DNA from: Neorhizobium alkalisoli | GTDB taxonomy: Bacteria > Pseudomonadota > Alphaproteobacteria > Rhizobiales > Rhizobiaceae | Assembly: GCF_002968635.1 (NCBI RefSeq) | Contig: NZ_PVBN01000004.1 | Location: 62,001 to 126,000 of the forward strand | Length of the DNA: 64,000 nucleotides | Direction: 5' to 3' | Position numbers and translations under genes: made by a program | Shown here: piece after piece, positions 48,268 through 57,453 of the stretch | How the letters are laid out: the number at the start of each line of letters is the position of its first letter | Position numbering within the stretch: the stretch's first letter is position 1 | The notes under the pieces: generated by a model | Told to the model about the DNA's origin: nothing | The model's database searches: none | What the model saw: the letters and a program-made list of their open reading frames with translations, nothing else

Positions 48268-48540
48268 TCAGGCGGCGTCCTGGTCCGGAGCGGATTCGAT
48301 CATCCCCAGCGCCTGCAGATAGGTATCGAGGATCAAGTCCTCTTCCATGCGCTCCTGATCGTCCTTCTTGCGCAGCGCAATGACCTTCTTCAGGATCTTG
48401 GTGTCGAAGCCCATGGACTTGGCCTCGCCATAGACGTCCTTGATATCGTCGGCGATCGTCTTCTTTTCTTCTTCCAGTCTTTCGATGCGCTCGACAAATG
48501 CGCGGAGTTGGTCGCGGGCGACGCCATGAGCATCAGACAT
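48268..48540 (-). CDS. gapR: GapR-family nucleoid-associated protein (DUF2312, UPF0335)
   Basis: This 90-residue helical protein is the rhizobial form of GapR, which in Caulobacter encircles overtwisted DNA ahead of replication and transcription and stimulates topoisomerases. The sequence from [16 protein letters not shown] to [11 protein letters not shown] is the conserved coiled coil with positive residues facing DNA. Length is normal. It is encoded alone, with a shared bidirectional terminator. Confidence 0.92.
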   Translation of the reverse strand: MSDAHGVARDQLRAFVERIERLEEEKKTIADDIKDVYGEAKSMGFDTKILKKVIALRKKDDQERMEEDLILDTYLQALGMIESAPDQDAA

Positions 48541-48622
48541 CGGGGTCTCCTGATGAAATTTGAATGAGTGGTCGTCAACTGCCGAAAAGCCGCCGGAAGG
48601 TCAAGACAAATCGCCCCGTCGA

Positions 48623-48931
48623 TCAACCGTGAGCGGGCTTGTTTACTTCGAATGCGGCTTTTTGAGCGCCGTCGGCTTCGGCCTGATGGAGATTTTTCCA
48701 CTCCTCGTAAGGCATGCCGTAGACGATTTCGCGCGAAGCATCCTTGGAGATATCGACGCCAGCTTCCGTCGCAGCGTCACGGTACCAGTTGGACAGGCAG
48801 TTGCGGCAGAAGCCGGCAAGATTCATCAGGTCGATATTCTGCACGTCGGTCCGTTCACGCAGATGCTGCACCAGACGGCGGAAGGCGGCAGCCTCGAATT
48901 CCGTCTGCTGTTCCTTCGAAAGTTCGGTCAT
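48623..48931 (-). CDS. DUF1244 protein
   Basis: This 102-residue protein matches DUF1244 (PF06844), found mainly in alpha- and gammaproteobacteria. The middle carries G-F-C-R-N-C-L-S-N-W-Y (about 43-53), with a C-x-x-C pair that could bind metal or act in redox, then S-R-E-I-V-Y-G-M-P-Y-E-E-W-K (about 68-81). Function is unknown. The start at 48931 lies 22 bases after the N-formylglutamate amidohydrolase gene ends, so the two are probably co-transcribed. Confidence 0.88.
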   Translation of the reverse strand: MTELSKEQQTEFEAAAFRRLVQHLRERTDVQNIDLMNLAGFCRNCLSNWYRDAATEAGVDISKDASREIVYGMPYEEWKNLHQAEADGAQKAAFEVNKPAHG

Positions 48932-48953
48932 CGGAACATCTCCTGGGTTCTCT

Positions 48954-49745
48954 TCAAGCCGGATACGGACCCGTGCGTGACGGGAAGATCCTGTATTCGT
49001 GCAATGTGGGGTCGGCATTCAGCGTCTTGAAGACCGGCGCCAATCTTTCGGCCCAGGCGTTTACGCCCGGCTCATCGCCGATCAGGTCCTGCCGCACCTC
49101 AAGGAGCGCGTGCGGAGTGCCGGACGTCATGCAATGGCGATACATGGTGTCGCCCTTCAGCGCGCCGTCATAAGGCTCGTTGTCGCCGACGAGGATATCG
49201 CCCGGCTGCCGCAGAAGTTCGAGAAGAGGAAGGACGGCGCGGTGATCGCTGTCCCAAAGCACCGCCGCGTGCCAAGGTCTCGGCACACCTTTCCAGAAGG
49301 GTGTGAAGGAATGCAGCGACAGCACGAGCGGAGCGCGGCCGGAAGCTCCCGCCTTGGCGATCGTCCGTTCGACCGCGCGATGATAGGGGCGGTGATATGT
49401 ATCGAGCCGGAGTGCCCATTCCTCTTCGGTGATCGGGTGGTTGCCGGGGATGATCGCGCCGTCGGAGATCTTCATGATCAAGGTGGGATCGTCCTCACCG
49501 CGGTTCGGATCGATGAGCAGGCGAGAAAAGCAGCCAAGCACGGCCGGGGCATTCAGCATGGCCGCGAGCCGACGGGTCAGCATCTCGATGCCGATATCGA
49601 AAGCGATATGGCGACCGAATGCGCTCTGCGGCAGTCCGAGGCTTCCGTAGCGGGCCGGCAGCCGGTTCATGGCATGATCGGCGAGCAACACCATGCCGGC
49701 GTCATAATCGCCTTCTATGATTTCGAAAGGAATGAAGTCCTGCAT
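48954..49745 (-). CDS. N-formylglutamate amidohydrolase family protein (copy 2)
   Basis: This 263-residue member of PF05013 is clearly different from copy 1 at 5284. It keeps the metal-site segments L-A-D-H-A-M-N (about 21-27) and L-S-L-H-S-F-T-P (about 144-151), and ends with E-V-R-Q-D-L-I (about 216-222), where copy 1 has I-E-I-N-R. The shorter length and altered motifs suggest it acts on another N-acyl amino acid. It is followed by DUF1244 on the same strand. The ATG at 49745 matches family N-termini; the longer frame upstream is rejected as non-homologous. Confidence 0.87.
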   Translation of the reverse strand: MQDFIPFEIIEGDYDAGMVLLADHAMNRLPARYGSLGLPQSAFGRHIAFDIGIEMLTRRLAAMLNAPAVLGCFSRLLIDPNRGEDDPTLIMKISDGAIIPGNHPITEEEWALRLDTYHRPYHRAVERTIAKAGASGRAPLVLSLHSFTPFWKGVPRPWHAAVLWDSDHRAVLPLLELLRQPGDILVGDNEPYDGALKGDTMYRHCMTSGTPHALLEVRQDLIGDEPGVNAWAERLAPVFKTLNADPTLHEYRIFPSRTGPYPA

Positions 49746-49944
49746 GTGGCGCGGGGAGTAATTGTCGTTTCGTAGATATCGGTGATGGCATGCGGAGACG
49801 CCGGGCGCAAGCGGCGTCAGGCCGGTTGAAAGGCGCTGCTTAGTGATGCGAAGGTTGGTTAATCGATTAGACGTTCGTTGACTTTCCGAGTCCGTCGCGC
49901 GAAGAAAGTGCTTCACGAATAACCATGGAGTCCTGACGGAAACC

Positions 49945-50418
49945 GTGTCGAAAAAATCCCCGAAAACTTATCTCCGCTCCCTCCTTTCCGCCCCGGCGCT
50001 GATTGCCATGGCGGCGGCCGGCGTGCCGCTGCTCGCGGCGGGTGCTGCACATGCGGATTTCCGCGTCTGCAACAGCACGCAGAACCTTGTCGGGGTGGCC
50101 ATCGGCTACCGCGCGACGGACGGCTGGACCACCGAAGGCTGGTGGCAGGTTCCGGCCTCCACCTGCGCGACGCTGATCGAGGGGGAGTTGCAGTCCCGTT
50201 ATTATTATCTCTATGCCGAGGATGCGGCCCGCGGCGGCCGCTGGACCGGCAATGTCAACATGTGCGTCGCGGAAAACGAGTTCAAGATCGTCGGCGTCAA
50301 CGATTGTTTCGCCCGTGGCTTTCAGCGCATGGGCTTCAAGGAATACGACACGGGCCGTCAGGGGAGCTGGATGGTCCAGCTTTCGGACACGCCTGGCACA
50401 CAAGAAGGCCAGAATTGA
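49945..50418 (+). CDS. DUF1036 exported protein
   Basis: This 157-residue protein has a twin-helix-like signal peptide (about 1-37, cut after A-H-A) and a mature DUF1036 domain: F-R-V-C-N-S-T (about 39-45), T-E-G-W-W-Q-V-P-A-S-T-C (about 62-73), Y-Y-L-Y-A-E (about 86-91) and a final F-E-Y-D-T-G-like end. Four cysteines suggest disulfides in the periplasm. The start is GTG. Its stop overlaps the pyruvate kinase start (TGATG at 50416-50420), a link I recall from other rhizobia. Function unknown. Confidence 0.87.
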   Translation: MSKKSPKTYLRSLLSAPALIAMAAAGVPLLAAGAAHADFRVCNSTQNLVGVAIGYRATDGWTTEGWWQVPASTCATLIEGELQSRYYYLYAEDAARGGRWTGNVNMCVAENEFKIVGVNDCFARGFQRMGFKEYDTGRQGSWMVQLSDTPGTQEGQN

Positions 50419-51857
50419 TGAGGCGCTACCGCAAAGTTAAGATCCTTGCCACGCTCGGACCGTCTTCCTCGGAAGAGGAGATGATCCAGAAGCTGCACGA
50501 AGCGGGGGCCGATCTTTTCCGCATCAACATGAGCCATGCCAGCCACGACCTGATGCGGACGCTCATTCAGCGCATCCGTTCGGTCGAAGCGCGTTGCGGC
50601 CGGCCGATCGGCATTCTCTGCGACCTGCAGGGCCCGAAGCTCCGGGTGGGCAAGTTCGCGGCCGGCAAGGTGACGCTCAAGGTCGGCCAGACCTTCACGC
50701 TCGACAATCGCGAGGAGCCGGGTGACGAAAACCGTGTTTTCCTGCCGCATCCGGAAATCCTCGAAGCCGTGAAGCCCGGTCACCGTCTCCTGATCGACGA
50801 CGGCAAGCTGGCTCTGAGGGCGGAAAAGGCGGACGGCAAGAGCATCGTCTGCACCGTGATCGCCGGCACAAGCATTTCCGACAAGAAGGGGGTCAGCCTG
50901 CCCGACACGCTGCTCGGCGTCGGCGCACTGACCGACAAGGACCGGGTCGATCTCGACGCAGCGCTTGCGACCGGTGAGGTCGACTGGGTGGCGCTCTCGT
51001 TCGTGCAACGTCCCGACGACCTTGCCGAAGTGCGCAAGATCGCCCGCGGCCGTGTCGGCGTCATGTCGAAGATCGAGAAGCCGCAGGCCATCGAGCGCAT
51101 AGACGAGATCATCGAGCTCTCCGACGCCCTGATGGTCGCCCGCGGCGATCTCGGCGTGGAAATGCCGATCGAATCGGTGCCGGGCATCCAGAAGCAGCTG
51201 ACCCGCGCTTGTCGGCGTGCCGGCAAGCCGGTCGTCGTGGCGACCCAGATGCTGGAATCAATGATTTCCTCGCCGGTGCCGACCCGCGCGGAGGTCTCGG
51301 ACGTGTCGATCGCCGTGTTCGAAGGCGCCGATGCGGTCATGCTGTCTGCTGAATCGGCGTCGGGCCAGTATCCGGTGGAAGCCGTCTCCATGATGGCATC
51401 GATCGCCACGACCGTCGAACAGGACCCGCTTTATCCGAGCATCATCTATTCGCAGCGCGCCACACCGGAGGCGACCGGCGCCGACGCCATATCGCTGGCG
51501 GCCCGCCAGATCGCAGAAACCTTGCGTCTTTCGGCGATCGTCACTTACACGTCATCGGGAACGACAGGCCTGCGCGCCTCGCGCGAGCGGCCGCAGGTGC
51601 CGATCATCGCACTGTCTCCGATCATCCAGACGGCACGCCGGCTTTCCATCTGCTGGGGCACGCATTGCGTCGTCACCCACGACGCGACCGATCTCGACGA
51701 CATGGTCAATCGCGCCTGCCGCATCGTTGTGTCGGAAGGCTTCGGCAAGCCGGGCGACCGGGTCATCATTTCGGCTGGTGTTCCGCTCGGCACGCCCGGC
51801 GCGACCAACATGCTGCGGATCGCCTATATCGGCTCGGACGGCCAGACCGGTATCTGA
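50418..51857 (+). CDS. pykA: Pyruvate kinase
   Basis: This 479-residue glycolytic enzyme makes pyruvate and ATP from phosphoenolpyruvate and ADP. Family marks are K-I-L-A-T-L-G-P-S-S (about 8-17), R-I-N-M-S-H (about 36-41), the catalytic segment M-S-K-I-E-K-P (about 216-222) and M-V-A-R-G-D-L-G-V-E (about 238-247). The C-terminal regulatory domain (about 345-475) includes T-S-S-G-T-T. Length is typical of rhizobial type II enzymes. The start is coupled to the DUF1036 stop. A hairpin lies 85 bases downstream. Confidence 0.95.
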   Translation: MRRYRKVKILATLGPSSSEEEMIQKLHEAGADLFRINMSHASHDLMRTLIQRIRSVEARCGRPIGILCDLQGPKLRVGKFAAGKVTLKVGQTFTLDNREEPGDENRVFLPHPEILEAVKPGHRLLIDDGKLALRAEKADGKSIVCTVIAGTSISDKKGVSLPDTLLGVGALTDKDRVDLDAALATGEVDWVALSFVQRPDDLAEVRKIARGRVGVMSKIEKPQAIERIDEIIELSDALMVARGDLGVEMPIESVPGIQKQLTRACRRAGKPVVVATQMLESMISSPVPTRAEVSDVSIAVFEGADAVMLSAESASGQYPVEAVSMMASIATTVEQDPLYPSIIYSQRATPEATGADAISLAARQIAETLRLSAIVTYTSSGTTGLRASRERPQVPIIALSPIIQTARRLSICWGTHCVVTHDATDLDDMVNRACRIVVSEGFGKPGDRVIISAGVPLGTPGATNMLRIAYIGSDGQTGI

Positions 51858-51941
51858 GGCCGCAGCTCCCGGACGAATGAAGGCCGCCGGAGCGATCCGG
51901 CGCCCGACTGAGATGGTGAATCAAAGCAGATATTGAGGCCG

Positions 51942-51977
51942 AGCCGCTTGCAAATCAGACGTTGCAAGCGGCTTTCT
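51942..51977 (+). terminator. Hairpin terminator after pyruvate kinase
   Basis: A perfect 12-base-pair stem, AGCCGCTTGCAA (51942-51953) and TTGCAAGCGGCT (51962-51973), with an eight-base loop is followed by TTCT. The U-run is weak, so it may work as a processing or stability hairpin instead. Confidence 0.6.
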
Positions 51978-52098
51978 GGCCAGAAATATCCTGCACACTC
52001 AGAAGCCGAAGAATGCCATTTGCGACGCCGCAAACTCGGTCGCAAAATCATCGCTTTAAGTTGGACTTTTGCGATTATCAGCGCTCGGAGGATCATTG

Positions 52099-52569
52099 GT
52101 GCGAATATTATACCAAGGCGAGATGTTCGCTGACTACTTCCAGCTATATCTGCGCGATGAGGCTCATTCCGAATTGCCGGATGATTACACCGATGAGAGC
52201 CTTGCGCGCCGCCTCATGGCCGGACCCAACGGGATCATCGTCCATACCGCGCGCAATATGACCGTACCCGTGCGTGTCGAATGGCATGACCAGCGCCCTG
52301 TCTCCGATCTCGAGACCTTTCAACATATAGTCGAGGCAGGATTCAGTTGCCTTACGGGTCAACTCGTGCTCGCCGGCATGACTGACGACGAAACTACGTC
52401 ACCTCGCCTTGCTGCGAAAGCAGGCCCCTTGGGGGTGCGCGTAAGCTTATCGGGTCTCGACACTTTGAGCGAAGACGGGCTTGACGGGGAGGATCAGTAT
52501 CTTGTGCAGCTTTGGCCGGAATCGGAGCCTTTAGCTATACGCGTGCTGAAAGCATGGCAGGCAACATAG
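52099..52569 (+). CDS. Hypothetical protein, no family recognised
   Basis: This 156-residue cytoplasmic protein has no signal peptide or membrane segment and is acidic. The N-terminal part has [17 protein letters not shown]; the C-terminal part ends [20 protein letters not shown], suggesting a mixed alpha/beta fold. GGAGG at 52087-52091 lies seven bases before the GTG at 52099, which sets the start. Codon use includes TTA, ATA and CGA codons that are rare in the neighbours, so it may have come by transfer. The shape recalls small immunity- or inhibitor-type proteins, but I cannot name a family or a partner. Confidence 0.6.
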   Translation: MRILYQGEMFADYFQLYLRDEAHSELPDDYTDESLARRLMAGPNGIIVHTARNMTVPVRVEWHDQRPVSDLETFQHIVEAGFSCLTGQLVLAGMTDDETTSPRLAAKAGPLGVRVSLSGLDTLSEDGLDGEDQYLVQLWPESEPLAIRVLKAWQAT

Positions 52570-52627
52570 AGCTGTCGTAAATTTCTGATCTCGCACGTCG
52601 TAAAGGTTCGCATTGAATGCGGTATGG

Positions 52628-53358
52628 TCAGATTGTGATGCTGATCGTCGGCATGGCGGAGACGGTGCTGGTCAGCGCGTTGACGGAGGCGTCAAGGCTT
52701 TGGGTGCCGGAAACGGTGGCGGCGCTGTTTTCTTCGCGCAGCTTGCGGGCGGCTTCTTCCAGCAGCGCCTTGATCTGGCGCGCGACGCTGCTGAATTCCA
52801 TCGCCGTCTTGATGTCGTCCGGGGATAGCCTGGCGTGTCTCGCGGCGTTTCGCCCATCTCGTCGAGATAGGCCTGCTCGGCGCGGGAGACGGATCTCGGA
52901 TCCTGCACCGACTCACCGCCGGACGAGGATTGCTGGTTCCGATCCAGGACGGGATCGGCTGTCTCTGCTCCGGACGGAGTACTGGCGGGAACGGATGACG
53001 TGAACCCGCTGCCGCCGGTCAAAGCCTCGGTGAATTCGCGGGCAGCGCCCGCAACGATCACGCCGAGTTGGGCCGCCTGCCTGGCAATCACCTCAGGGTC
53101 GAGACCCCAGCGACGCATGAATTCGAGCTGCTGCTTGGCATCCTCGAGCTTTCGTTTGGCGCGGGCCTTTGCCTGTTCTTCCGCCTCCTCCGTCGCCTTC
53201 GTCAGCGACGTCAGGCCATGGACGAGCGGATCGTAGAACTCTTCCTTGCGGCTGGCTGGGTCGGACGATGCCTTCCCTGCGGCCTCTTTCGAGGTCGGCG
53301 CGTCATCCGGCTTCGCAGGCCGCGTCGGATAGTCTCTGCCAAAGCTGCCGATCTCCAT
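52628..53358 (-). pseudogene. Conserved hypothetical gene broken by a one-base frameshift
   Basis: Two reading frames together give one sensible protein. From the ATG at 53358, the frame runs through a charged coiled-coil-like part (E-E-A-E-E-Q-A-K-A-R-A-K-R-K-L-E-D-A) to E-M-G-E-T-P-R near 52840, after which it turns Arg/Ser/Pro-rich and stops at 52672. The frame shifted by one base instead continues with L-S-P-D-D-I-K-T-A-M-E-F-S-S-V-A-R-Q-I-K-A-L-L-E-E-A-A-R and stops at 52628. Total length 731 is one short of a multiple of three, so one base is missing near 52836-52845. The whole protein would be 243 residues, soluble, of unknown function. It could be a real mutation or a sequencing error. 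Confidence 0.75.
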
Positions 53359-53432
53359 CGCACCTCTCCGATTCCGTCTGGCCGGAGGTTGGGACGGGCA
53401 CCTTGCTTCGGGCTGGCGTCGACAAGCCGGGC

Positions 53433-54473
53433 TCACGTCTTCTCGATCGAGAGATCCATTTCCAACGGCGCTTCCTGGACTTGAGGCGCGATGCGCGCTT
53501 CCGCCAGGTGGGCGGCAGCCTGCAGGTCGCGCGGGAAGCCTGCGAGCTTCTCGATCGCGGCGAGGGCGACATCCGTCGCCACGTAGTCGGGCTTGTGGCC
53601 GAGATGGCGGATCCAGACGAGTTCCGAACCCTTGATGTCGCGCGCCAAGCCACGCGAGTGGATCTCCTCCGCAACGATCGCGTCCGTGTCGCCGGTGATG
53701 ATGACCGTCGGCGCAACGATTTCGCCGTAACGTTGCGAGATGCGTGTCACATAGGCGTTCAGATTGGCGACATCGATTGCATTGCTGCGGAAGTTTCGAG
53801 GCCGCAGGACAAGGGCCGGCGCGCCGTCGTCGAGGTAGGTCTCCGGCCGGGGATTGGGATAGAACACCGACCGGGTCGCGGTTTCCATCAATGCCAGTCC
53901 CGCCGGTAGCGCCAGGAGATGGCTGAACAAACGACCGAGAACGGGTCTCGCGGTGAGTTTGTAATACCAGTCGATGCTGCCCGGCCAGGGATGGGTTGCC
54001 GGCGCCAGCAAAAGCAGGCCGGCGGTCTTTTCGGGATGGAACAGCGCAAAGCTTGCGGCAATCGCCCCGCCGAACGAATGGCCGGCGATGATCGCGCTCT
54101 GGATGCCGCGCTTTTCCATCAGCCTGGCGATCGCGTCCGCCTGGCCGTCGGGAAAGTCGTTTTCCGAGCCGCCACGTTCGGAATAACCATGTCCGGGACG
54201 GTCGACGAAGAGCATCTCCGCCCGGCCTTCCAGGGCTTTTCCAAAGGCGATTTCCTGATCGCGGAGATTGCCGCTGGCGCCATGGATGAAGACGACGGCC
54301 GGCAGATCGGCGCTGGGTGGCCGGGGTACATGCAGCGAATTCATACGAAAGCCGCCGACGTCGATCAGTTCGCCGGTGTTCGGGAATTCGGCCTCGATCG
54401 CTTTCGCCTTCCAGGCGGTGAAACCGAAAGCGGAAGCGACGATGCCGATGAGAGCGAGGAGCGGGATCAGCAT
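53433..54473 (-). CDS. Alpha/beta hydrolase with N-terminal membrane anchor
   Basis: This 346-residue hydrolase has an N-terminal hydrophobic helix (about 3-22) that probably anchors it at the inner membrane. The oxyanion H-G-A-S-G (about 73-77), the nucleophile elbow G-H-S-F-G-G (about 129-134), an acid in I-T-G-D-T-D (about 262-267) and the histidine in R-H-L-G-H-K-P-D (about 289-296) give a full triad. D-R-P-G-H-G-Y-S (about 98-105) is family-typical. The substrate is unknown. The TPR gene ends 15 bases upstream, so the two are probably co-transcribed. Confidence 0.88.
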   Translation of the reverse strand: MLIPLLALIGIVASAFGFTAWKAKAIEAEFPNTGELIDVGGFRMNSLHVPRPPSADLPAVVFIHGASGNLRDQEIAFGKALEGRAEMLFVDRPGHGYSERGGSENDFPDGQADAIARLMEKRGIQSAIIAGHSFGGAIAASFALFHPEKTAGLLLLAPATHPWPGSIDWYYKLTARPVLGRLFSHLLALPAGLALMETATRSVFYPNPRPETYLDDGAPALVLRPRNFRSNAIDVANLNAYVTRISQRYGEIVAPTVIITGDTDAIVAEEIHSRGLARDIKGSELVWIRHLGHKPDYVATDVALAAIEKLAGFPRDLQAAAHLAEARIAPQVQEAPLEMDLSIEKT

Positions 54474-54487
54474 GGGGGAAGGGGGAC

Positions 54488-55087
54488 TCAGGTCCGGTTG
54501 CCGGCGATCTTTTCGGAAAGCTTCGTCACCGCTTCCTGCGCCTCTCGATCTGCCGGGTAGATGGCGAGATAGTCTTCCCATGCCTTCAGGGCCAGTTCGT
54601 CCTTGTCGGCTTCCATGAGAATACCGGCCATGCCGGCGAGGGCTCCGAAATGACGGGGCTCGCGCTTCAGCACCTCGGCGATGTCGGCCATCGCCTTGCG
54701 GGCGTTGCCCATGGTGTAGTGCAGGGTGGCGCGCCTGTTCCAGACTTCCGGATAGGCCGGGTCGAGCAGTGTCACCTGGTCCAGGAAATCGAGGGCCGCG
54801 GCGTTGCGCTTCTCCTTGATCGCAGTTGCCGACCACTGCATCAGCAGGTTGACCGTGGCACTGCCCGAATCGCTCATGTCCGAGGCGATCTGGCTCGCGA
54901 TCCCGCGTGCCTTATCCGGGTCGCGTTCGCGCCTCAGCGCATCAAAGAGAGGGTCGAGGGGATTGGCCGGTTTTGCCGCCGAGGCGGGCACAGTCGGCGG
55001 CGTGGTTGGCGCAGGCGTCTGCGCAATCGCAGACGAGGCGATGAGGGCCGAGGCCAGAATCAGGGGCTTCAAACGAAAATAGCGCAT
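54488..55087 (-). CDS. Exported TPR-repeat protein
   Basis: This 199-residue protein has a signal peptide (about 1-22, cut after A-I-A) and a Pro/Thr/Ala-rich start to the mature part. Three or so tetratricopeptide repeats fill about 70-190, for example A-A-L-D-F-L-D-Q-V-T-L-L-D-P-A-Y-P-E-V-W-N-R-R-A and K-A-M-A-D-I-A-E-V-L-K-R-E-P-R-H-F-G-A-L. Such modules bind other proteins in the periplasm. It is first in a unit with the anchored hydrolase; a functional link between them is only inferred. Confidence 0.87.
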   Translation of the reverse strand: MRYFRLKPLILASALIASSAIAQTPAPTTPPTVPASAAKPANPLDPLFDALRRERDPDKARGIASQIASDMSDSGSATVNLLMQWSATAIKEKRNAAALDFLDQVTLLDPAYPEVWNRRATLHYTMGNARKAMADIAEVLKREPRHFGALAGMAGILMEADKDELALKAWEDYLAIYPADREAQEAVTKLSEKIAGNRT

Positions 55088-55186
55088 GCGGATAAGGTAA
55101 TCCGCATGCGCCGAAGGTCAAACCCGATTTGTCGGTCTGTCGACAATTTGATCGGCCGGCATGGCGCCAAAGCCGAAAAAATCGTA

Positions 55187-55312
55187 TCAGCCCTGACGAG
55201 CCTTGAAGCGCGGGTTCTGCTTGTTGATGATGTAAATGCGGCCCTTGCGGCGAACCAGACGGTTATCGCGGTGACGAGCCTTCAGCGCCTTGAGCGAGTT
55301 CTTGATCTTCAT
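55187..55312 (-). CDS. rpmJ: 50S ribosomal protein L36
   Basis: This 41-residue ribosomal protein begins [11 protein letters not shown] and continues [19 protein letters not shown], the long alphaproteobacterial form of L36. The zinc-ribbon cysteines of the standard form (C-x2-C-x12-C-x4-H) are missing, so this is the Cys-less (C-minus) type. It sits in the large-subunit core near the peptidyl-transferase region. It is a single gene outside the ribosomal operons, as in other rhizobia. Confidence 0.95.
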   Translation of the reverse strand: MKIKNSLKALKARHRDNRLVRRKGRIYIINKQNPRFKARQG

Positions 55313-55438
55313 TGTACTGATCCAGCAGTCTGTGGGCCGTTAAGCCGCTTGTCCTTATCAATCAAAAGCGCGCCGCCTTTTTCTTGGAGGGGCACGCTCT
55401 CAAGTTGGCCGTGCAGATAACCCGAGCCTTAACTCATG

Positions 55439-56509
55439 TCAACCTTGTGACGGCGATTTAAGCGCCGTTACATGGCCCATTTTGCGGCCTGGACGCGATT
55501 CCGTCTTGCCGTAGAGGTGCACGAACACGTCCTTTTTCGCCAGCCAGGCGGGGAGGTCGAGAATGTCGTCGCCGATCAGGTTGGTCATCACGCAGTCCGA
55601 ATGGCGGTGCGGATTGCCGAGGGGCAGGCCGGCAACGGCGCGGATATGCTGCTCGAACTGTGAGACAATGCAGGCCACTTCCGTCCAGTGGCCGGAATTG
55701 TGGACGCGCGGCGCGACCTCGTTGGCGATCAGCGTGCCATCGGGCAGAACAAAGAACTCCATGCCGATGACGCCGACGTAATCAAGCGCGGCGAGCAGCT
55801 TTTCGGCCGATTCGCGAGCGATCTTCGCTGTGGCTTCAGATATCCGGGCGGGTAGGGTGGAGGTGTGCAGGATGCCGTTGCGGTGGACGTTCTCCGCCGG
55901 ATCGTAGCACGCCACGCTGCCGTCGCCGGAGCGGGCGGCGATGATCGACACTTCGCGCTCGAAGGGAACGAAGCTTTCGAGAATCAGCGGCACGCCTCCC
56001 AGCGCCTCAAAAGCTCCGGTCGGGACGTCTTCAGGCGAACGGAAGACGCGCTGGCCCTTGCCGTCATAACCGAGGCGGCGGGTCTTCAGCACGCCCTTGC
56101 CGCCGAAATCCGCCAAGGCCGTTTCGAGATCCGCCTGACTGTCGACGGCATGGAACCTGGCGGTTTCGATACCGCAGCCATTGAGGAAGCGTTTTTCTGT
56201 GAGGCGGTCCTGTGCGACTTCGAGCGCCTTTGCCGGCGGATGCACGGGCACGGAGCGCTGGAGTGCCTCGGCGGCCGAAACCGGCACGTTTTCGAACTCG
56301 TATGTCACGACGTCGCAACGGCTGGCGAGCTCGGCCAGCGCAGCGGGGTCGTCGTAAGCCGCGGTGATCTGAGCATTCGCGACCTGGGCGGCGGGACAAT
56401 CTTCCTGCGGCTCCAGAATGATGGTGCAGAAGTTCAGCCGGGCTGCGGCCATGGCAAGCATGCGGCCGAGCTGTCCGCCGCCGATGATGCCGATCGTGCG
56501 GTCGGTCAT
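55439..56509 (-). CDS. purK: 5-(carboxyamino)imidazole ribonucleotide synthase
   Basis: This 356-residue ATP-grasp enzyme makes N5-carboxyaminoimidazole ribonucleotide from AIR, bicarbonate and ATP in purine synthesis. The N-terminal [12 protein letters not shown] (5-16) and the ATP-grasp parts (about 95-300, with [17 protein letters not shown] about 255-271) are intact, as is H-N-S-G-H-W-T (about 273-279). The ATG at 56509 overlaps the purE stop by four bases (ATGA). Confidence 0.95.
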   Translation of the reverse strand: MTDRTIGIIGGGQLGRMLAMAAARLNFCTIILEPQEDCPAAQVANAQITAAYDDPAALAELASRCDVVTYEFENVPVSAAEALQRSVPVHPPAKALEVAQDRLTEKRFLNGCGIETARFHAVDSQADLETALADFGGKGVLKTRRLGYDGKGQRVFRSPEDVPTGAFEALGGVPLILESFVPFEREVSIIAARSGDGSVACYDPAENVHRNGILHTSTLPARISEATAKIARESAEKLLAALDYVGVIGMEFFVLPDGTLIANEVAPRVHNSGHWTEVACIVSQFEQHIRAVAGLPLGNPHRHSDCVMTNLIGDDILDLPAWLAKKDVFVHLYGKTESRPGRKMGHVTALKSPSQG

Positions 56510-57003
56510 GGAGCCTCGTCTATCGGGTAGTCTGCGACGGCGGTCGACTGGCGGGCGCGCCATTCGTCCAGCCGGTCGGCAATGTCGGCGTCGTTGAGGG
56601 CAAGGACGGCGGCGGCGAGCAGCGCGGCGTTGATGGCGCCGGCCCTGCCGATCGCAAGCGTCCCGACCGGGATGCCGGCCGGCATCTGGACGATCGACAG
56701 CAGGCTGTCCTGGCCGGAAAGAGCCTTCGATTGCACCGGCACGCCGAAGACAGGCAGCGGCGTCATCGCGGCCGTCATGCCGGGCAGATGGGCGGCGCCG
56801 CCGGCGCCGGCGATGATGACCTGGAACCCTTCCGCGCGGGCGCCCTTGGCGAATGCCATCATCCGTTCGGGCGTGCGGTGCGCGGAAATGATGCGCGCCT
56901 CGTAGCCGATGTCCAGCGCGTCCAGGGTGTCGGCGGCATTTTTCATGGTTTCCCAGTCGGACTGGCTGCCCATGATGATGGCGACAGCAGGTCTTTCAGC
57001 CAT
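56506..57003 (-). CDS. purE: N5-carboxyaminoimidazole ribonucleotide mutase
   Basis: This 165-residue enzyme moves the carboxyl group of N5-CAIR to give CAIR, the step after PurK. The conserved M-G-S-Q-S-D-W (about 10-16), S-A-H-R-T-P (about 40-45) with the catalytic histidine, and [11 protein letters not shown] (about 66-76) are intact. This is the class I PurE length. Its stop overlaps the purK start, and it follows the DUF465 gene on the same strand after 11 bases. Confidence 0.96.
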   Translation of the reverse strand: MAERPAVAIIMGSQSDWETMKNAADTLDALDIGYEARIISAHRTPERMMAFAKGARAEGFQVIIAGAGGAAHLPGMTAAMTPLPVFGVPVQSKALSGQDSLLSIVQMPAGIPVGTLAIGRAGAINAALLAAAVLALNDADIADRLDEWRARQSTAVADYPIDEAP

Positions 57004-57014
57004 GTCGGAAGCCC

Positions 57015-57218
57015 TCAAGCGATGATGTCGGGAATGATCTGATCTTCGAGCTGGCTCATCTTGTCCTTCAGCGCCAGCTTCTTCTTCTTCATGCGCTGGA
57101 TCCTCAGCGCATCGCAGCCGACCTCGATCATGGCGTTGATGGCTGCGTCATAATCCTCGTGCTCCTGACGAAGTTTTGCGAGCGCCAGCCGGATATCCGC
57201 CTGTTCCTGATCAGCCAT
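57015..57218 (-). CDS. DUF465 (YdcH-like) short coiled-coil protein, copy 1
   Basis: This 67-residue protein is a single helical hairpin rich in Lys, Glu and Asp ([15 protein letters not shown] then [15 protein letters not shown]), the DUF465 pattern. Function is unknown; the K-K-L-x-L-K-D-x-M signature is shared with copy 2. It is first in a likely DUF465-purE-purK transcript. The ATG at 57218 (M-A-D-Q-E-Q) is chosen over one seven codons upstream, since the extra residues are not conserved. Confidence 0.87.
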   Translation of the reverse strand: MADQEQADIRLALAKLRQEHEDYDAAINAMIEVGCDALRIQRMKKKKLALKDKMSQLEDQIIPDIIA

Positions 57219-57453
57219 ATTACGGTCCCCATTCTCCATGCCCGGCTATTCTTGAGCGGTTGCCGGCAATGTCCGCAAGCCTCTACCATCAAACCACGTT
57301 AACTGGAAGTTAGCCGATGCCACGAATTTGCCCACGAGAAACCACGATTTCTCCTTCGACAAACCAGACTGATCGTGTCACACTTCCGTCGCAAACCTGA
57401 AGCCTCGGCAGAAGGGAATGTCGGGGCAGGTGACCAAGGAAGGAACATGCCAC

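Noticed and set aside
57058-57110. Short tandem-like CTTCTTCTTC tract
   Set aside because: It encodes the lysine run of the DUF465 protein on the other strand.
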